This document shows positions 7,807-9,927 of a DNA stretch of 9,927 nt, piece by piece. The notes below the pieces were generated by a model. That model searched no databases and was not told the DNA's origin. It saw only the letters and a list, made by a program, of their open reading frames with translations. The position numbers and the translations under genes are program-made. The first letter of the stretch is position 1, and each line of letters starts with the position of its first letter. Location of the stretch: contig JBEVLT010000097.1 of assembly GCA_040509055.1 (NCBI GenBank), positions 1 through 9,927 of the forward strand. Reading direction: 5' to 3'. The DNA is from JAJKIP01 sp040509055 (GTDB taxonomy: Bacteria; Bacteroidota; Bacteroidia; Chitinophagales; Chitinophagaceae).

Positions 7807-8190
7807 TTATTGGTGTTTGAGATCGTTAAGCAATGCCTGAATCTTTTCCAGCTCTTCGGGGCTGGCCTTGTGCTCGCCCAGCGCCTGGATGACCAGCTGG
7901 GTGGGGGAGCCGCCGAAAAGGCTATCGATCATTTTACCCAATAAATGTTTTTGCGTTCTTTCTTTATTTACAGCAGCCTGGTACACGTGGGTGCGCATGG
8001 AATCGTCTCTTTTTACCAGCCCTTTTTCGTGCATGATCTGCATGAGCTTCAGGGTGGTGGTATAACCGACATCTTTGGTAGAGGCAAGGTCTTCATGCAC
8101 CTCACGCACGGTTGCCAATCCTTTGGCCCAAAGGATCTGCAGTATCTCGAGCTCGCTCTCGGTAGGTTTTATCGCCTTACTTGCTGACAT
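7807..8190 (-). CDS. BlaI/MecI/CopY-family transcriptional repressor
   Basis: A 127-residue winged-helix repressor, close in length to Staphylococcus BlaI and MecI. Residues about 8-75 form the DNA-binding domain: PTESELEILQILW, VREVHEDL, then the family signature GYTTTLKLMQIMHEKGLVKRD at 42-62 with the recognition helix, and a wing ending THVYQA. Residues about 76-127 should form the dimerisation domain and include the conserved LFGGSPTQLV stretch at 91-100, near which BlaI-type repressors are cleaved on induction (family knowledge). Its partner is the M56 peptidase encoded 11 bp downstream. A perfect inverted repeat 23 bp upstream of the start suggests that it represses its own operon. Targets outside the operon cannot be told from this window, although an efflux gene lies divergently upstream. 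Confidence 0.92.
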   Translation of the reverse strand: MSASKAIKPTESELEILQILWAKGLATVREVHEDLASTKDVGYTTTLKLMQIMHEKGLVKRDDSMRTHVYQAAVNKERTQKHLLGKMIDSLFGGSPTQLVIQALGEHKASPEELEKIQALLNDLKHQ

Positions 8191-8212
8191 GGTTTATTAA
8201 TTTGGATTCGAA

Positions 8213-8232
8213 TATACGACCATTTTCGTATA
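8213..8232. promoter_or_regulatory. Candidate BlaI-type operator upstream of the repressor gene
   Basis: A perfect inverted repeat: TATACGA (8213-8219), six-base spacer, TCGTATA (8226-8232). A symmetrical site centred about 32 bp upstream of the repressor ATG is what BlaI/MecI-type dimers usually bind for autoregulation. On the minus strand, a weak -7-like TACTTTAT overlaps its edge, so binding would block the operon promoter. Assignment rests on position and symmetry; no binding data. Confidence 0.65.
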
Positions 8233-8471
8233 AAGTATATTCAGTAATGTTATTTAGTTTTTTTTAACACTGGTTAACATTGTGACGGAGGCGGTTATCA
8301 AAAAGTTACACCCCCGTGGACCCGAGGGCCGTTGATTGTTGGAAACGACCTGCAAGAACCGGCATCGGTTGTCGTCTTATACGGAACCGGCCGTGCCGCA
8401 CAGGCGCCCGGGGCCAATAACAGTGGCGACCGCCGAAGGACGGGCGGGTGAAGAAACACTGATTTCATCCT

Positions 8472-8479
8472 TACTTTTG
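8472..8479 (+). promoter_or_regulatory. Possible -7 promoter box for the efflux gene
   Basis: TACTTTTG matches the Bacteroidota -7 consensus TAnnTTTG exactly. It lies 122 bp upstream of the chosen start of the TolC-family gene, which would give a long leader. No good TTTG-like -33 box is seen at the expected distance upstream, so this is only a tentative call. Confidence 0.3.
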
Positions 8480-8601
8480 TCCTTCTTTTTCCACCGGGTT
8501 CAAACAATATTTGGCCAACTGTGTTGTATTTACCTGCCGAAAACCAACGAGATGCCAGCCGTAGGGAATGGAATTATTCACTTATGCCCAGCTATATTAT
8601 T

Positions 8602-9927
8602 ATGAGAAAGAGTGGCCCTGCTGCCCTGTGCTTACTGATCATTCTTGCTTTTTTCGCCCCCGTGGCCGGGGCGCAAACCGCCGACAGCCTGCTGCAGGAA
8701 GCTACGCTCCAGAACGTGGTGCAGTATGCGCTGAAGAGGCAGCCCGCGGTGCAGCAATCCCTGATCGATGAGAAGATCACCGAACTCCAGATCCGGTCGC
8801 GGCTCGCCGACTGGTATCCGCAGGTCAATTTCAATTATATCTACCAGCACAATTTCGATGTGCAGACCAATATTATCGGCGGCAACCCGGTACAGTTGGG
8901 GGTCAACAATACCTCTGCTTTCCAGTTCTCTGCTTCCCAGGCTATTTTCAATCGCGATGTGCTGCTGGCCAGCCGTACGCGTACCGATGTGCGCCTCCAG
9001 GCACAGCAGCAAACTTCCGGCACCCGCATCGATGTGGCGGCCAACGTATCCAAAGCTTTTTACGACGTGCTGGCGACCGAACAGCAGATCAGGGTGGCGG
9101 ACGAAAACATCCTTCGCCTGGAAAGAAACCTCAAGGATGCGCGGGCACAGTACGATGCCGGGGTGGTGGACAAAACCGATTACAAGCGGGCTACGATAGC
9201 TCTGAACAACGCCAGGGCACTGCGCAAAAGCAACGAAGAAGCGCTGAAGGCCAAAACGGCCTACCTGAAGGCGCTGATGAACTACCCGGAGACCGGCGAG
9301 CTGCGCATCGTGTACGACAGCCTGCAGCTGGAACGTGATATAGCCCTGGATACGCTGCAGCCGGTGGACTATTCCCGACGCATCGAATACCAGCTGCTGC
9401 AGACGCAGCGGCGGCTGCAGGAAGCGAACGTGAAGTATAACCGGTGGAGCTTCCTGCCTTCCGTGTCGGCTAACGGGGCGTATAATTTCAACTACCTGAA
9501 CAACAGTTTCGGCAAGCTCTACAACCAGTCGTTTCCCAATTCCTTTGCAGGCATCACGCTGTCCTTCCCGGTATTCCAGGGCGGAAAACGCAAGTACAAT
9601 ATCCTGCAGGCCGAGTGGCAGCTGCGCAGGACCGACCTGGAGCTGGAAAACCTGCAGAACTCGGTCAATGCCGAATACAACTCGGCGATGGCCGCCTATA
9701 AATCGAGCCTGGCCAATTATGCCGCCCTGAAGGAGAATGTGTCGCTGGCGCAGGAAGTATACGAGGTGATCCAGCTGCAATACCGCAACGGGATCAAAAC
9801 TTACCTGGAAGTGATCATTGCCGAAACGGAACTGCGCACGGCGCAGATCAATTACTTTAACGCACTGTACCAGGTGCTGAGCAGCCGGATCGATGTGCAG
9901 CGCAGCCGGGGCGATATCCGGTTGTAA
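8602..9927 (+). CDS. TolC-family outer-membrane efflux protein
   Basis: A 441-residue outer-membrane channel protein of the TolC/OEP family, which as a trimer forms the exit duct of RND- or ABC-type efflux pumps. The start at 8602 (MRKSGPAAL) gives a standard signal peptide ending VAGA-Q at residues 24-25. An ATG at 8584 would add six residues, and a GTG at 8521 would bury the signal. The two-fold repeat of the family is visible: OEP repeat 1 at about 35-212 with the YPQVNFNYIYQHNF beta strand (72-85) and the helix-hairpin motif YDAGVVDKTDYKRA (184-197). Repeat 2 is at about 258-438 with LPSVSANGAYNFNYL (285-299), FPVFQGGKRKYNI (322-334) and YRNGIKTYLEVIIAE (394-408). There is no lipobox cysteine, so it is probably not acylated. 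The stop codon is the last base of the window. Genes for a membrane-fusion protein and an inner-membrane pump would be expected next, but cannot be seen. Confidence 0.92.
   Translation: MRKSGPAALCLLIILAFFAPVAGAQTADSLLQEATLQNVVQYALKRQPAVQQSLIDEKITELQIRSRLADWYPQVNFNYIYQHNFDVQTNIIGGNPVQLGVNNTSAFQFSASQAIFNRDVLLASRTRTDVRLQAQQQTSGTRIDVAANVSKAFYDVLATEQQIRVADENILRLERNLKDARAQYDAGVVDKTDYKRATIALNNARALRKSNEEALKAKTAYLKALMNYPETGELRIVYDSLQLERDIALDTLQPVDYSRRIEYQLLQTQRRLQEANVKYNRWSFLPSVSANGAYNFNYLNNSFGKLYNQSFPNSFAGITLSFPVFQGGKRKYNILQAEWQLRRTDLELENLQNSVNAEYNSAMAAYKSSLANYAALKENVSLAQEVYEVIQLQYRNGIKTYLEVIIAETELRTAQINYFNALYQVLSSRIDVQRSRGDIRL

Larger units (their letters stand above)
8191..8601. other. Divergent intergenic region between repressor and efflux genes
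   Basis: About 410 bp without a convincing gene. The part next to the repressor (8191-8290) is AT-rich. It holds the candidate operator and an eight-base T-run at 8258-8265, and TTAACA repeats at 8264 and 8274. The middle (about 8300-8460) is clearly more GC-rich and has several short dyads, including a bulged hairpin at 8345-8375. The part before the efflux gene has a -7-like box at 8472-8479. The short open frames crossing this region have no recognisable domains and were not annotated. Confidence 0.55.

Noticed and set aside
8298..8507. Small minus-strand open frame of 69 codons in the divergent intergenic region
   Set aside because: The product is Arg/Pro-rich with no recognisable motif, and it overlaps the putative efflux promoter; probably a by-product of GC-rich sequence.
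8632..9780. Open frame of 382 codons on the minus strand inside the TolC-family gene
   Set aside because: It is antisense to a complete, well-recognised TolC-family protein; its translation has no recognisable domain and is explained by codon bias on the opposite strand.

Overview
The window looks like a stretch of chromosome from a Bacteroidota bacterium, most likely of the Chitinophagales/Chitinophagaceae type (inference). Three things point there: a type IX secretion (T9SS) cargo with a gliding-motility-type C-terminal sorting domain, a PorP/SprF-family partner directly behind it, and general absence of strong Shine-Dalgarno sequences with one Bacteroidota-like -7 promoter box. No mobile element, tRNA, rRNA or CRISPR array was seen.

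Layout: (1) 241-5622, plus strand, a tight two-gene unit. The first gene encodes a 1446-residue secreted multidomain protein: signal peptide, IgGFc-binding-like N-terminal region, six clear PKD domains, three degenerate Ig/PKD-like domains, and a CHU_C/type B sorting domain. Three bases later comes a PorP/SprF-like outer-membrane protein. Together they read as a cargo plus its dedicated T9SS partner. (2) 5623-6073, a convergent intergenic region with a good intrinsic terminator for the minus-strand genes. (3) 6074-8190, minus strand, a BlaI/MecI-type repressor gene followed 11 bp later by a BlaR1-like M56 membrane metallopeptidase, with a perfect inverted repeat upstream of the repressor that is a strong candidate operator. 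The peptidase has no visible penicillin-binding sensor domain; its roughly 250-residue C-terminal region is different, so the signal sensed is unknown. (4) 8191-8601, a divergent intergenic region, AT-rich next to the repressor and GC-rich towards the middle. (5) 8602-9927, plus strand, a complete TolC-family outer-membrane efflux protein whose stop codon is the last base of the window. It is probably the first gene of an efflux operon that continues outside (inference).

Most of the window is recognisable, ordinary Bacteroidota content. The points most worth a second look are the cargo/partner pairing, the unassigned sensor region of the M56 protein with its tryptophan-containing helical motifs, and the operator architecture between the repressor and the efflux gene. 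I do not see a convincingly new system.
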